Shown here piece after piece: positions 40,885 through 48,530 of a stretch of DNA of 64,000 nt (positions within the stretch are counted from its first letter, which is position 1; the number at the start of each line of letters is the position of its first letter). The notes beneath the pieces are model-generated. The model made no database searches, was not told the DNA's origin, and worked only from the letters and a program-made list of their open reading frames with translations. The stretch comes from Frankia nepalensis (GTDB lineage Bacteria > Actinomycetota > Actinomycetes > Frankiales > Frankiaceae): positions 62,001 through 126,000 of the forward strand of contig NZ_JADWYU010000099.1 of assembly GCF_016786325.1 (NCBI RefSeq). Reading direction: 5' to 3'. Position numbers and translations under genes: made by a program.

Positions 40885-41337
40885 TTGGCGGCGTACTGCC
40901 GGGGCGTCGACCGGATCGACCCGGAACTCGGCCGGTCCGTCTTCCATCCGGACGCCGTAGCCGACTACGGGGACATGTTCCAGGGCACCGGCTTCGAGTT
41001 CATTGACTTCGTGTGCGAAGCGCACCGCGGATTCCTGACGCACACACACCAGATCGGCAGCATCTCGATCGCCGTCGACGGCGACACCGCGGCCAGCGAA
41101 TGCTACGTGACCGCGCGCCTGCGCGCGGAGAACCCCGGCGGGGGCTTCGTCGACATCCTCAGCTACGGCCGCTACGTCGACCGGTGGGCGCGGCGGGACG
41201 ACGTCTGGCGGATAGCGCACCGGCGTTACCTCCACGAGATGGACGAGACGCGGACCATCGAGGCTGGCGGCTTCGCCGTGGCAGGTCGCCGCGACCGCAC
41301 CGATCCCAGCTACGAGGTTCTCGGCGCCACCCGCTGA
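40885..41337 (+). CDS. SnoaL-like (NTF2-fold) protein with amber codon at the N-terminus
   Basis: The NTF2-fold domain is clear: LAAYCRGVDRIDPELGRSVFHPDAVADYG, then YGRYVDRWARRDDVWRIAHRRYLHEMD. Relatives begin about five residues earlier, with xITETLAAYCRG. Here that stretch is present in frame (ITETL), but a TAG at 40870-40872 lies between it and the ATG at 40864 (ATG-CGG-TAG-ATC). So the natural start is cut off by a nonsense codon, unless translation begins at TTG 40885 (given here) or at a non-standard codon. Such proteins are small-molecule isomerases, hydrolases or ligand binders. It precedes the VOC gene by 30 bp and is probably co-transcribed. Confidence 0.65.
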   Translation: MAAYCRGVDRIDPELGRSVFHPDAVADYGDMFQGTGFEFIDFVCEAHRGFLTHTHQIGSISIAVDGDTAASECYVTARLRAENPGGGFVDILSYGRYVDRWARRDDVWRIAHRRYLHEMDETRTIEAGGFAVAGRRDRTDPSYEVLGATR

Positions 41338-41367
41338 CGAGAAGTCAGGAAGACAGGAAGATAGGAC

Positions 41368-42150
41368 GTGACCGTGACGGCCTGGATCGGGCAGTACTGT
41401 CTCAATGTCGCCGACCTGGAGCGGTCGGTCGCCTGGTGGACCGCGCTCGGCCTGCGGAACACCAGCCAAACGGAGATCCCGGACGCCCATGAGGCGATCG
41501 TGGAGAACCCGAGCGCCGGCGGGAAGTTCCAGATCGCCCAGCAGAAGAACCAGCAGGGACCGGTCGACCTCGGCGACGCGCTGTGGAAGTTGTACGTGAA
41601 CACGCCGGACATCGCGGCGACGTTCAAGAACGCGGTGACGGCCGGCGCGGAGGTCGTCGCCGAGCCGGCGCGGTACGACCGCTGGCCCGTCTCGGTCGCC
41701 TTCGTCCGGGATCCGGACGGTCGGCTCGTCGAGTTCGTCGAGCGTCATCCGTGGCCGGCGGACGCGCCGGCGGACGCGCCGTGGCTCGGTCAGTACTGCG
41801 TCAACGTGGCCGACCTCGACGCGTCCGTGGCGTTCTACGAGAAGCTCGGGCTCACCTGCACGAGCCGCACGGATGTCTCGGAGGCGCTGGAGGCGATCGT
41901 CGAGACGCCGGGCCGGGGTGGCTCGGTGCAGCTCGCTCAGCAGAAGAACGGCGGGCCGATCGCCCACGGCGCCGGCGTGTGGAAGCTGTACGTGCACACC
42001 GACGACTGCGCGGGCCTGTACGAGGCCGCTCTGGCCGCGGGTGGAAAGCCCGTCACCGAGCCGACCCGGCTCGAGCGCTGGCCCGTTGTCGTCGCGTTCT
42101 TCACCGACCGCGACGGCTATCTCATCGAAATCGTCCAGCGACTGGGCTGA
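41368..42150 (+). CDS. Two-domain VOC (glyoxalase-fold) protein
   Basis: 260 residues, GTG start. Two homologous VOC domains: residues ~5-130 (WIGQYCLNVADLERSVAWWTALGL..FVRDPDGRLVEFVERHP) and ~138-260 (WLGQYCVNVADLDASVAFYEKLGL..FFTDRDGYLIEIVQRLG). The halves share GQYCxNVADL and IAQQKN, so they come from duplication. The paired layout is that of extradiol dioxygenases and some lactoylglutathione lyases; the E/H metal set is not clear enough to choose. It follows the SnoaL-like gene. Confidence 0.85.
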   Translation: MTVTAWIGQYCLNVADLERSVAWWTALGLRNTSQTEIPDAHEAIVENPSAGGKFQIAQQKNQQGPVDLGDALWKLYVNTPDIAATFKNAVTAGAEVVAEPARYDRWPVSVAFVRDPDGRLVEFVERHPWPADAPADAPWLGQYCVNVADLDASVAFYEKLGLTCTSRTDVSEALEAIVETPGRGGSVQLAQQKNGGPIAHGAGVWKLYVHTDDCAGLYEAALAAGGKPVTEPTRLERWPVVVAFFTDRDGYLIEIVQRLG

Positions 42151-42213
42151 CCCGGCCGCCCGCCGCCGGTCAGCCCCAGATGAATCCGTTGCTGGTGGGC
42201 ACGCTGGTCATGG

Positions 42214-43395
42214 CTACGCCGCACGGCCAGCGAACGGCAGATGGGCGACGCCGCGGACGTTCGTCGAGACGTGCCGCACGGCGCGGTCGATGTCGACCTG
42301 GAAGTCGGCGTAGCGCCGAAAGATCTCCTCGAACGCCACCTTGATCTCCACGCGGGCGAGATGGGCGCCGAGGCAGCGGTGAATGCCGAAACCGAAGAAC
42401 AGGGTGGACAGGTGCTCGGCACGGCGCATGTCGAACACGTCCGGGCTCTCATAGACACGTTCGTCACGCAGCGCCGAGCCCGTCACCAGCATGACCCGGT
42501 CGCCGGCCGGGATGGTCACGTCGTGCAGGGTGACGTCCTTGGTGGTCTGGCGGCCCTGCAGATGTGACGGCGGGTCGAAGCGCAGCGTCTCCTCGACCGC
42601 CTTGGTCACCAGACCAGGATCGGCGCGCAGCAGCGCGGCCTGGTCCGGGAACCGGGTCATCGCCATGATCCCGTTCGGGATGCCCTTGGCGACCGTCTCA
42701 TGGCCGGCGAAACCCATCTCGAGGAACCGGAAGGCGATTTCGTCGTCCTCCATGCGGCGGGTGCCGCCGTCCTCGTCGTCGGTGACCTCGGTGCTCATGA
42801 TCATGCTAATGATGTCGTCCCGCGGGTTCGCCCGCCGTTCGGCCACCAGCTGCAGGTACAGCTCCAGCAGTCCGGCCCCGGCGAGCGCCACGTCCTCCGG
42901 GTCGGCGTCGGGACCGCGCGCGGCGAGTCGGTCGGAGAGGTCGGACACCGTGGACCGGTGCTCGGCGGGGATACCGAGCAGCTCGCTGATCACGTCGAGC
43001 GGCAGCTTGATGGAGAAGTCGCCGACCAGGTCGAACTCGTCGCGGTCGCGCTGGGCGTCGAGCAGTTCCCGCGTCCGTTCGCGGATGAACGGCTCCAGTT
43101 CCATGATCCGCCGGGGCGTGAACACCTTGCTGATGATTTTGCGGTGCCAGCGGTGCGACGGCGGGTCCTTCACGATGAGCATCGCGAAGTCCTTCTCGGT
43201 GCCCTCGATCGTGACCCCGCCGGTGCTGGAGTAGGTGCCCCAGTCGTTGTGCGCGGCCAGTACGTCGGCGTGCCGCGTCAGCGCCCAGAACCGCAGTTCC
43301 TCGTTGCGGTAGACCGGCGCCTCCTCCCGCATCCGTGCGTAGACCGGGTACGGATCCGCGTAGGTCGCCGGACTGTACGGGTTGAACTCGATCAT
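42214..43395 (-). CDS. Cytochrome P450 monooxygenase
   Basis: 393 residues, a soluble bacterial P450. The heme-binding loop FFGFGIHRCLGAHLA has the axial ligand Cys341. The I-helix carries GHET (231-234) in place of the common AGxxT, and VEETLRFDPP is the K-helix ExxR. CYP family cannot be named safely, but the sequence style (SSTGGVTIEGTEKDFAMLIVKDPPSHRWHRKIISKVFTPRRI) is that of actinobacterial CYPs near steroid and terpenoid genes. It needs a ferredoxin and reductase, neither of which lies in the window. Operator-like element 111 bp upstream. Confidence 0.92.
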   Translation of the reverse strand: MIEFNPYSPATYADPYPVYARMREEAPVYRNEELRFWALTRHADVLAAHNDWGTYSSTGGVTIEGTEKDFAMLIVKDPPSHRWHRKIISKVFTPRRIMELEPFIRERTRELLDAQRDRDEFDLVGDFSIKLPLDVISELLGIPAEHRSTVSDLSDRLAARGPDADPEDVALAGAGLLELYLQLVAERRANPRDDIISMIMSTEVTDDEDGGTRRMEDDEIAFRFLEMGFAGHETVAKGIPNGIMAMTRFPDQAALLRADPGLVTKAVEETLRFDPPSHLQGRQTTKDVTLHDVTIPAGDRVMLVTGSALRDERVYESPDVFDMRRAEHLSTLFFGFGIHRCLGAHLARVEIKVAFEEIFRRYADFQVDIDRAVRHVSTNVRGVAHLPFAGRAA

Positions 43396-43505
43396 CTAGT
43401 CCTCCGCTTCGGTGCGCGCCGGCGCCGGCGCCGGGGCCGGGCTCACGGCGAGCCCGCCCTCCCCATGAGCTCGGCGGGCACCGAGTCCGGTATGGCATCA
43501 ACCAC

Positions 43506-43519
43506 ATAGCAGACGCTAT
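43506..43519 (-). promoter_or_regulatory. RTAGY-N4-RCTAT operator-like element, copy 11
   Basis: ATAGC-AGAC-GCTAT, a perfect 5-bp inverted repeat, 111 bp before the P450 start. It is the last copy seen; none was found between 43.6 and 64 kb. Confidence 0.65.
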
Positions 43520-43712
43520 CGTGCCTGATGGCGCGTCGCAATTGGTGTGCATCGGCTCCAGGCGGCTGGGCTGGCCCGGCCAGCCGGGGCTGGCCGGGTT
43601 TCGTGTCACCTCGTCAGACGGCCGTTCACGCCGCGTCTCGCGGTGGGCCGGCGGACGTGCTGGCGGTTCCGGGTGGCGCAACGAGCACGGCCAACTCCCT
43701 GGGATGGCTGGC

Positions 43713-45233
43713 TCAGGCTGGCTGTGTCCACGCGGCGGTCGCGTCGTCGTCCGGGGGTTCGGTCACCATGTCCGCGTTGCCGCCGAACTGCCGGGTGTTG
43801 GGGCGGGCGGTTGGTTCGTATGGCGGCCAGCCCGGATCACCGGTGGCGGCGAAGCGCGCCCACGCGCCGGTCAGGTCGTCCCGGATCTCGAGGAGGTGTG
43901 GTGTGGCGGCCCCGAGGCGTTCGAGCGAGTCGAACAGCGTCAGGAGGTCGGCGGCGTGGAAGGCGCCGAGTTCAGCTCCGAAGGGTTCCGCGGCGAACAG
44001 GTAGGCGTGGGCCCGGCCCCCGGCGGCGGCCTGGGCCGCGGCCAGCCTGCTGGCGGGCAGCCGGTAGACGGCGTCGGTCAGGAAACTGGCGCGAAGATCG
44101 GCCAGGCCGGCGTCCGGGGCTCGGCGCCGGTAGCCGGCAAGAAGCCGTTCGGGGACGGTGACACCGGCCTGGCGGATCTCGGCGAGCAGGGCGGCCTCGT
44201 CGGCGGGGATGAAGGCGGCCTTCTGCATGACCTGGAAGAGCCGGACCTCGTCGCGGTTGGCTCCGATGAGCAGGCCGATGCCGGTGGCGACGCCGTCGGC
44301 GATCGCCTGTTCGGGACGCCGGGGCAGCACGGCGCCGTCGTGCACGGCGCCCCACGAGCGTCCGCCGGGCAGGTTGCGGCGGCCGATGTCACTGTCGATG
44401 ACCGTGCTCTGCGTCTCCAGGATCCGTTCGACCGGCACGTCGAGGAGGTCGTCGACCTCGCGGAGGTCGAGCGCGGTCAACAGGTCGGTGGCGATCGCCG
44501 TGCCGGTGTCGGCGTCGAAGATCCGCGCGGCGCTCCCGCTGCTCAGGATCGCCTTGTGAAAGGTGCCCGCGGCGGCGGGCATCGTGAGCAGCGCGCCGAC
44601 GGAGAACGCCCCGGCGGACTCTCCGGCGGCGGTGATGTTGCCGGGGTCGCCGCCAAAGGCGCCGATGGTGTCGCGGACCCATCGCAGCGCGGCGGCCTGG
44701 TCCTGCAGGCCGAGGTTGCTGCTGCCCTCCCAGCCGGGGCCGCCGAGATCGGCCAGGTGGAGGAAGCCGAGCGCGCCCAGCCGGTAGTTGGCCGCGACGA
44801 CCACCGTGCCGGTCAGGCGGGCCAGGGCCGCGCCGTCGGTCATGGGCGGGGCGGCGGAGCCCACGTCGAAACCCCCGCCGTAGAACCAGACGATCACCGG
44901 GAGGTGACCGGTGGGATCCGGGGTCCAGACGTTGAGATAGAGGCAGTCCTCGGCGCTGTCGACCGTCATCGACAGGGCCCCGCCACCGAACGGGGACGAG
45001 GCGGCGGCCGAATCCGCGCCCATCAGGGCGGGCGCGCGCTGCGGGGGCGCGGCGCGGAAGTGGGTGGCGTCCCGGATGCCCGGCCATGGGCGCGGTGGCC
45101 GCGTCGGGCGCAGTCGCCGTGGCCCGAGCGGCGGAGCGGCGAACGGGATGCCGGCGAACAACGCCCCGCCGTCGGGCAACGGGGTGCCGCGCAGCGTGCC
45201 CGCGGGCGTGTCGACCAGGTAGGGATCGGTCAT
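43713..45233 (-). CDS. Type B carboxylesterase/lipase
   Basis: 506 residues, alpha/beta hydrolase. The nucleophile elbow is GESAG (Ser206), inside FGGDPGNITAAGESAG. EDCLYLNVWTP and the oxyanion-hole WFYGGGF are classic for the family, and GAFHAADLL near 440 carries the catalytic-type His. No signal peptide, so it cleaves esters inside the cell. It is 6 bp downstream of an AtuA-like remnant on the same strand, which suggests the two were an operon. Confidence 0.9.
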   Translation of the reverse strand: MTDPYLVDTPAGTLRGTPLPDGGALFAGIPFAAPPLGPRRLRPTRPPRPWPGIRDATHFRAAPPQRAPALMGADSAAASSPFGGGALSMTVDSAEDCLYLNVWTPDPTGHLPVIVWFYGGGFDVGSAAPPMTDGAALARLTGTVVVAANYRLGALGFLHLADLGGPGWEGSSNLGLQDQAAALRWVRDTIGAFGGDPGNITAAGESAGAFSVGALLTMPAAAGTFHKAILSSGSAARIFDADTGTAIATDLLTALDLREVDDLLDVPVERILETQSTVIDSDIGRRNLPGGRSWGAVHDGAVLPRRPEQAIADGVATGIGLLIGANRDEVRLFQVMQKAAFIPADEAALLAEIRQAGVTVPERLLAGYRRRAPDAGLADLRASFLTDAVYRLPASRLAAAQAAAGGRAHAYLFAAEPFGAELGAFHAADLLTLFDSLERLGAATPHLLEIRDDLTGAWARFAATGDPGWPPYEPTARPNTRQFGGNADMVTEPPDDDATAAWTQPA

Positions 45234-45239
45234 GTTCGA

Positions 45240-45401
45240 TCACGCCTCCGCGCGGTCGGGTAGGTCCATCTCCAGGAGTGACGAGGCCAGGGTCTTGCCG
45301 TGCGCGTCCAGGTTGAGGCCACGGGTGACGCCGCCGCCGAGTGCGTGGTGGAGGACGAACTTCAGCGCGTGCAGCCGGGGCAGCTCGTAGCGGTCGACGT
45401 A
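45240..45401 (-). pseudogene. AtuA-like (acyclic terpene utilisation) C-terminal remnant
   Basis: About 53 codons survive: YVDRYELPRLHALKFVLHHALGGGVTRGLNLDAHGKTLASSLLEMDL. This is the end of the ferredoxin-fold C-terminal domain of AtuA/DUF1446 proteins, which begin acyclic terpene (citronellol, geraniol) catabolism and related acyl-CoA pathways. Upstream the frame turns into low-complexity sequence, with no start. The fragment sits directly before the carboxylesterase gene. Confidence 0.6.
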
Positions 45402-46113
45402 TGTGCGAGGCCGAGGCGGCCAGCATTGACCCTGTACCGTGCCAGAACTCGGTTTCGGGCGTTGACGTGCGGTCGATGCGTCTGATCGGGCTGTTCGGAT
45501 CGGCGGCTGAGGTTGGCCGGTCGGGGGTGTTCCCGTGCCCCAGCCGCAGCGGCGAACACCATGCAACCGGGCGTCGGCGACGCGAAGAAGCCCCTACTAG
45601 AAGGTGTACTGGCAGGGCATCCCTCCCCGGACGGGTCCCGCCTAACCTAGGGCTGTGGACAACCGCGCCGAGGTCAAGGCCTTCCTCAGCTCCCGCGGGG
45701 CCAGTGCCGTCGAGACGTGACGCGGTGGCCCTGTTAGGTGCAACTTGGCGGAAAGGTGCCCTGGCCGGCGAAATCGTGTAGTTGCGCCTTTTGGGCCTCT
45801 CGGCGCGGCGCGGCCAGCGGGTGGCGTGGACGTCGATCTCGACGCGCTACTCGCTGCGGACCGCACGGCCTCCACCCGGTGCGATGATCATCGGCTGGCC
45901 GCGCTCCGCGGCACACGCCGTGGCGAGCTGGCGGTGATCGTGACGGCTGAGCTGGGGAGCGATCCCCTCCGCTACCCGACCACACCGTCTCCCGGCGAGG
46001 GTGTCCAGGCGTCCGAGGCCGGCCATGCCGATCTCAAGATCCGTGATAGCGTCGTTTGAGCCAAGAAGCTCTGTGCTCGGTACGATCACCGGTCCCGATA
46101 AGGATCACCCGCT
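45402..46113. other. Gene-poor region with remnants
   Basis: About 700 bp with only the 22-codon XRE remnant at 45655 and an imperfect inverted repeat (GGTGCAACT at 45737-45745 with AGTTGCGCC at 45780-45788). I see no intact gene. Confidence 0.4.
45655..45720 (+). pseudogene. XRE-type regulator N-terminal remnant
   Basis: A GTG opens VDNRAEVKAFLSSRGASAVET and then a stop. The opening (DNRAEVxxFLSSR) is the characteristic start of a large actinobacterial XRE-like regulator family, whose next residues, including the HTH, are missing. Twenty-one residues remain. Confidence 0.5.
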
Positions 46114-46785
46114 GTGGCGCCCCGTCCTGTCCCTCGAAACAAGACGAGCGCTGCCGTTGTGGACTACATCCTGGAGCAGATCTTCGAGGGGCGCTTCAGG
46201 TCGGGCGATCGGATCGACCTTGGCGAGGTGTGCGAGGACCTCGACGTGAGCCGTCTCCCGGTTCGCGAAGCCATCGTGATGTTGGAGCGGGACGGCATCG
46301 TCACCTCGACGTATCACCGAGGGGTCTTCGTCGAGCCGTTCGACGCCAAGTCGATCATCGACGATTTTGAGATCATCGGTCTGCTCAGCGGGGTTGCCGT
46401 CCGGCGGTTGGCCGAGGAGCAGGACCGTGAGGTGATCACCCGGCTCGAAGGCCTGGTCGACGAGCTTCGGGCCGGGCCGCCGAACGATCGGGACCGTGTG
46501 GTCGAGCTGGTGCGCACGATCCTCACCACCGAGCACCGTGCCGGTGGTTCGCGCCGCCTCCGCGCCGAGTTGCGCGCCTTCACCGGGTACCTGCCGCTGG
46601 TGTTCCGCATCAGCAGCAACCGCAGCCATGCCGACACCGTCGACGCGCACGCCCGCGTCGTGCGCGCCATCGCCGCCGGCGACGGGGAGAAGGCGGCCCG
46701 CTACCGGGTCGACGACTTCCGCGACGCTGGCCGCCGCGTCGTGGAGGAGCTCGAGCGACGCGGCGTGCTCAGCGATGAGGCTTGA
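46114..46785 (+). CDS. GntR-family (FadR subgroup) transcriptional regulator
   Basis: 223 residues, GTG start. Winged HTH at 10-75: VVDYILEQIFEGRFRSGDRIDLGEVCEDLDVSRLPVREAIVMLERDGIV, then a FadR-type helical FCD domain (RRLAEEQDREVITRLEGLVDEL..HARVVRAIAAGDGEKAARY). The FCD domain usually binds an organic acid through a metal. It is convergent with the VOC/TesB pair. No binding site could be identified near its own start. Confidence 0.88.
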   Translation: MAPRPVPRNKTSAAVVDYILEQIFEGRFRSGDRIDLGEVCEDLDVSRLPVREAIVMLERDGIVTSTYHRGVFVEPFDAKSIIDDFEIIGLLSGVAVRRLAEEQDREVITRLEGLVDELRAGPPNDRDRVVELVRTILTTEHRAGGSRRLRAELRAFTGYLPLVFRISSNRSHADTVDAHARVVRAIAAGDGEKAARYRVDDFRDAGRRVVEELERRGVLSDEA

Positions 46786-46983
46786 TCGTAAATCCGTTCC
46801 GGCCATACATATCTCGATCCAAGGCTGTCATGGCCATCGCGGCGTAGGCGACAGCCTCGAACTGACAGGTCGGGCCGCGGCCTCGAGCGGCGTCCACAGG
46901 ATCCCGTTGCGTGCCGCCCGACTGTCCAGCGGCGACCGATCCGCATCAGGCCGACCGCGAGCTTGACCCGCTGGGGCGCGAGA

Positions 46984-47556
46984 TCACCGCGCCCTTCCGT
47001 CGGGGCCGAGCAGGCGAAGGGGGTCGGTGCCGTCCCAGGCCGCGGACGCCTGGGCCATCCTGCCGAGGTTGGCCAGGAACCCGGGCGTGCTCTCGACGAC
47101 CTCCGTGTAGAACCCGAAGTCCGCGACCGTGTCGACGAAGGCGACGCGGAACCTGCCGGACAGGCTTTCGGCGACGGTCGGGTAGCCCAGCTCCTCGTAA
47201 CCGGCCTTCGTCCCGTCGTAGTCGGGTGTCACCGTGGCCAGCTGATGGAACGCGCAGGTCCCGCCGCGGCTCCACTCGCGGTACACGCTGGGGCGGTCGC
47301 AGAGCTGTTGGATCAGCTCGATCTGTACCGGGCCGGCCTGTGCGACGGCGACCCGCATCGTGATCGCGGCCGGCGTGCCGCGGTAGGTCGAGCGCTGCTC
47401 GATGACGGGCATGACGTGAAACGGGCCGACGCCGAAGACCCGGGCCCACCTGGCCGCCGCGGCGAGCACGTCGTCGACGAGGAAGCCCAGCTGGAAGAAC
47501 CGGTACTCGCCGTCGGGCCACGGCTGCTGGAACAGGCGGTGCTCGATCGGGCTCAT
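46984..47556 (-). CDS. VOC-fold protein
   Basis: 190 residues from ATG 47556, which overlaps the thioesterase stop by 4 nt, so the two are coupled. FFQLGFLVDDVLAAAARWARVFGVGPFHVMP is the first VOC strand and helix; VQIELIQQLCDRPSVYREWSRGGTCAFHQLATVTPDYDGTKAGYEELGY the second module. It belongs to the Glyoxalase_4 style seen in methylmalonyl-CoA-epimerase-like and ring-modifying proteins. The catalytic metal set (Q/E/H) is partly visible: IELIQ and FHQLA. Confidence 0.82.
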   Translation of the reverse strand: MSPIEHRLFQQPWPDGEYRFFQLGFLVDDVLAAAARWARVFGVGPFHVMPVIEQRSTYRGTPAAITMRVAVAQAGPVQIELIQQLCDRPSVYREWSRGGTCAFHQLATVTPDYDGTKAGYEELGYPTVAESLSGRFRVAFVDTVADFGFYTEVVESTPGFLANLGRMAQASAAWDGTDPLRLLGPDGRAR

Positions 47557-48470
47557 GACGCGCTCACCGGGAGCACAAGTACCTCCTGCATGACGGTGGC
47601 GACGAGACGGCCGCCGGTGTCGTGGATCGCCCCGCGCACGAGGCCCCGGTTGCCGACGACGGCGAGGGCTTCCTGGGTGTGCAGGTGCCACCGGTCGAAC
47701 CGTGCCGGCCGGTGAAACCAGATGGCGTGATCCAGGCTCAGGCCGTTCGACCTGCCCGGCCCCGCCGCTGCCGGGTGGGCCCGGAAGACCACGTCCATCA
47801 GGAGGAAGTCGCTGGCGTAGGCGAGAAGCGCCGTGTGCAGCAACGGGTCATCGCCTACCCCGCGCGGGAGGCGCATCCAGTGCGACCTGGGCGCGCTCGC
47901 GGATGTGCGCGCCCGCGGCCCACCGAGGAACGAGGGCGCCTCGCCAATACGTATCTCGACTGGAGGAGGCTGCTCGATCCAGTGACGTCCGTGCTGTTGC
48001 TGGTCGGCTGGGAGTTCACGAGCCCACTGCTGCAGGAGCGGCACGTCATCCGGTGGTGGTGCCGGAGGGGCGGAGGCAGGGGCGGTCGCGCCGGACTCGG
48101 CGCCGCCGCCGTGGAACGAGACGGTGGCGACGAGCAGTGGCTTGCCCTCTTCGAGCACGGTGACCTGCCGGGTGGACATCGAGCGTCCGTCACGGACGCG
48201 GTCGACCGCCAGGTCCAGCGGGCGGCCGGGCGTTCCTGCCCGGACGAAGGCGGCGTGCAGGGAGTGCGGGGCCTTTCCGGTCACCGAGCTGCCAGCGGCG
48301 ACGAGTGCCTGTGCGAGGAGCTGGCCGCCGTAGACCCGCCCGGGCGCGCGGACGGCGTCGGACGGCATTCGGAAACGATCGCCGGCGATCCGCTCCGGTC
48401 TGAGGGCCCCGAGGACGGCGTCGAGCGCGTCGAGCTGCGCTGCTTCGAGGGGATGCGCGGGCGGGTGCAT
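47553..48470 (-). CDS. tesB: Acyl-CoA thioesterase II (TesB family)
   Basis: 305 residues, double hot-dog fold. Domain 1: GRVYGGQLLAQALVAAGSSV, SLHAAFVRAGTPGRPLDLAVDRVRDGRSMSTRQVTVLEEGKPLLVATVSF; domain 2: ALLAYASDFLLMDVVFRAHP, SLDHAIWFHRPARFDRWHLH. The SLDHAIWFH block holds the catalytic Asp and the Q/T of the TesB site lie in the usual places. It releases free acids from acyl-CoAs. Its last codons overlap the VOC gene. It is divergent from the epimerase operon, with 60 bp between. Confidence 0.88.
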   Translation of the reverse strand: MHPPAHPLEAAQLDALDAVLGALRPERIAGDRFRMPSDAVRAPGRVYGGQLLAQALVAAGSSVTGKAPHSLHAAFVRAGTPGRPLDLAVDRVRDGRSMSTRQVTVLEEGKPLLVATVSFHGGGAESGATAPASAPPAPPPDDVPLLQQWARELPADQQQHGRHWIEQPPPVEIRIGEAPSFLGGPRARTSASAPRSHWMRLPRGVGDDPLLHTALLAYASDFLLMDVVFRAHPAAAGPGRSNGLSLDHAIWFHRPARFDRWHLHTQEALAVVGNRGLVRGAIHDTGGRLVATVMQEVLVLPVSAS

Positions 48471-48490
48471 GCGGCTAGCCTATTGCATCA

Positions 48491-48513
48491 TTGATCAAAG
48501 ATCAGAGATCCTT
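48491..48513. promoter_or_regulatory. Triple GATC heptad repeat in a divergent promoter
   Basis: GATCAAA-GATCAGA-GATCCTT (48493-48513) is a 7-bp tandem, beginning in the palindrome TTGATCAA. It lies in the 60 bp between the TesB thioesterase and the epimerase/sulfotransferase operon, so it is placed to control both. Confidence 0.4.
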
Positions 48514-48530
48514 GAGGCGAGGGGCGCGGG

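Noticed and set aside
43521-45263. A 580-residue open frame on the plus strand
   Set aside because: It is antisense to the carboxylesterase, whose GESAG and EDCLYLN motifs are certain.
30974-46050. Extra half-sites of the operator (CATAGC at 30974, GATAGC at 46046)
   Set aside because: The second half is missing; single five-base halves are common by chance.
45847-46089. An 80-codon open frame on the minus strand
   Set aside because: No recognisable family, no ribosome site; treated as chance.
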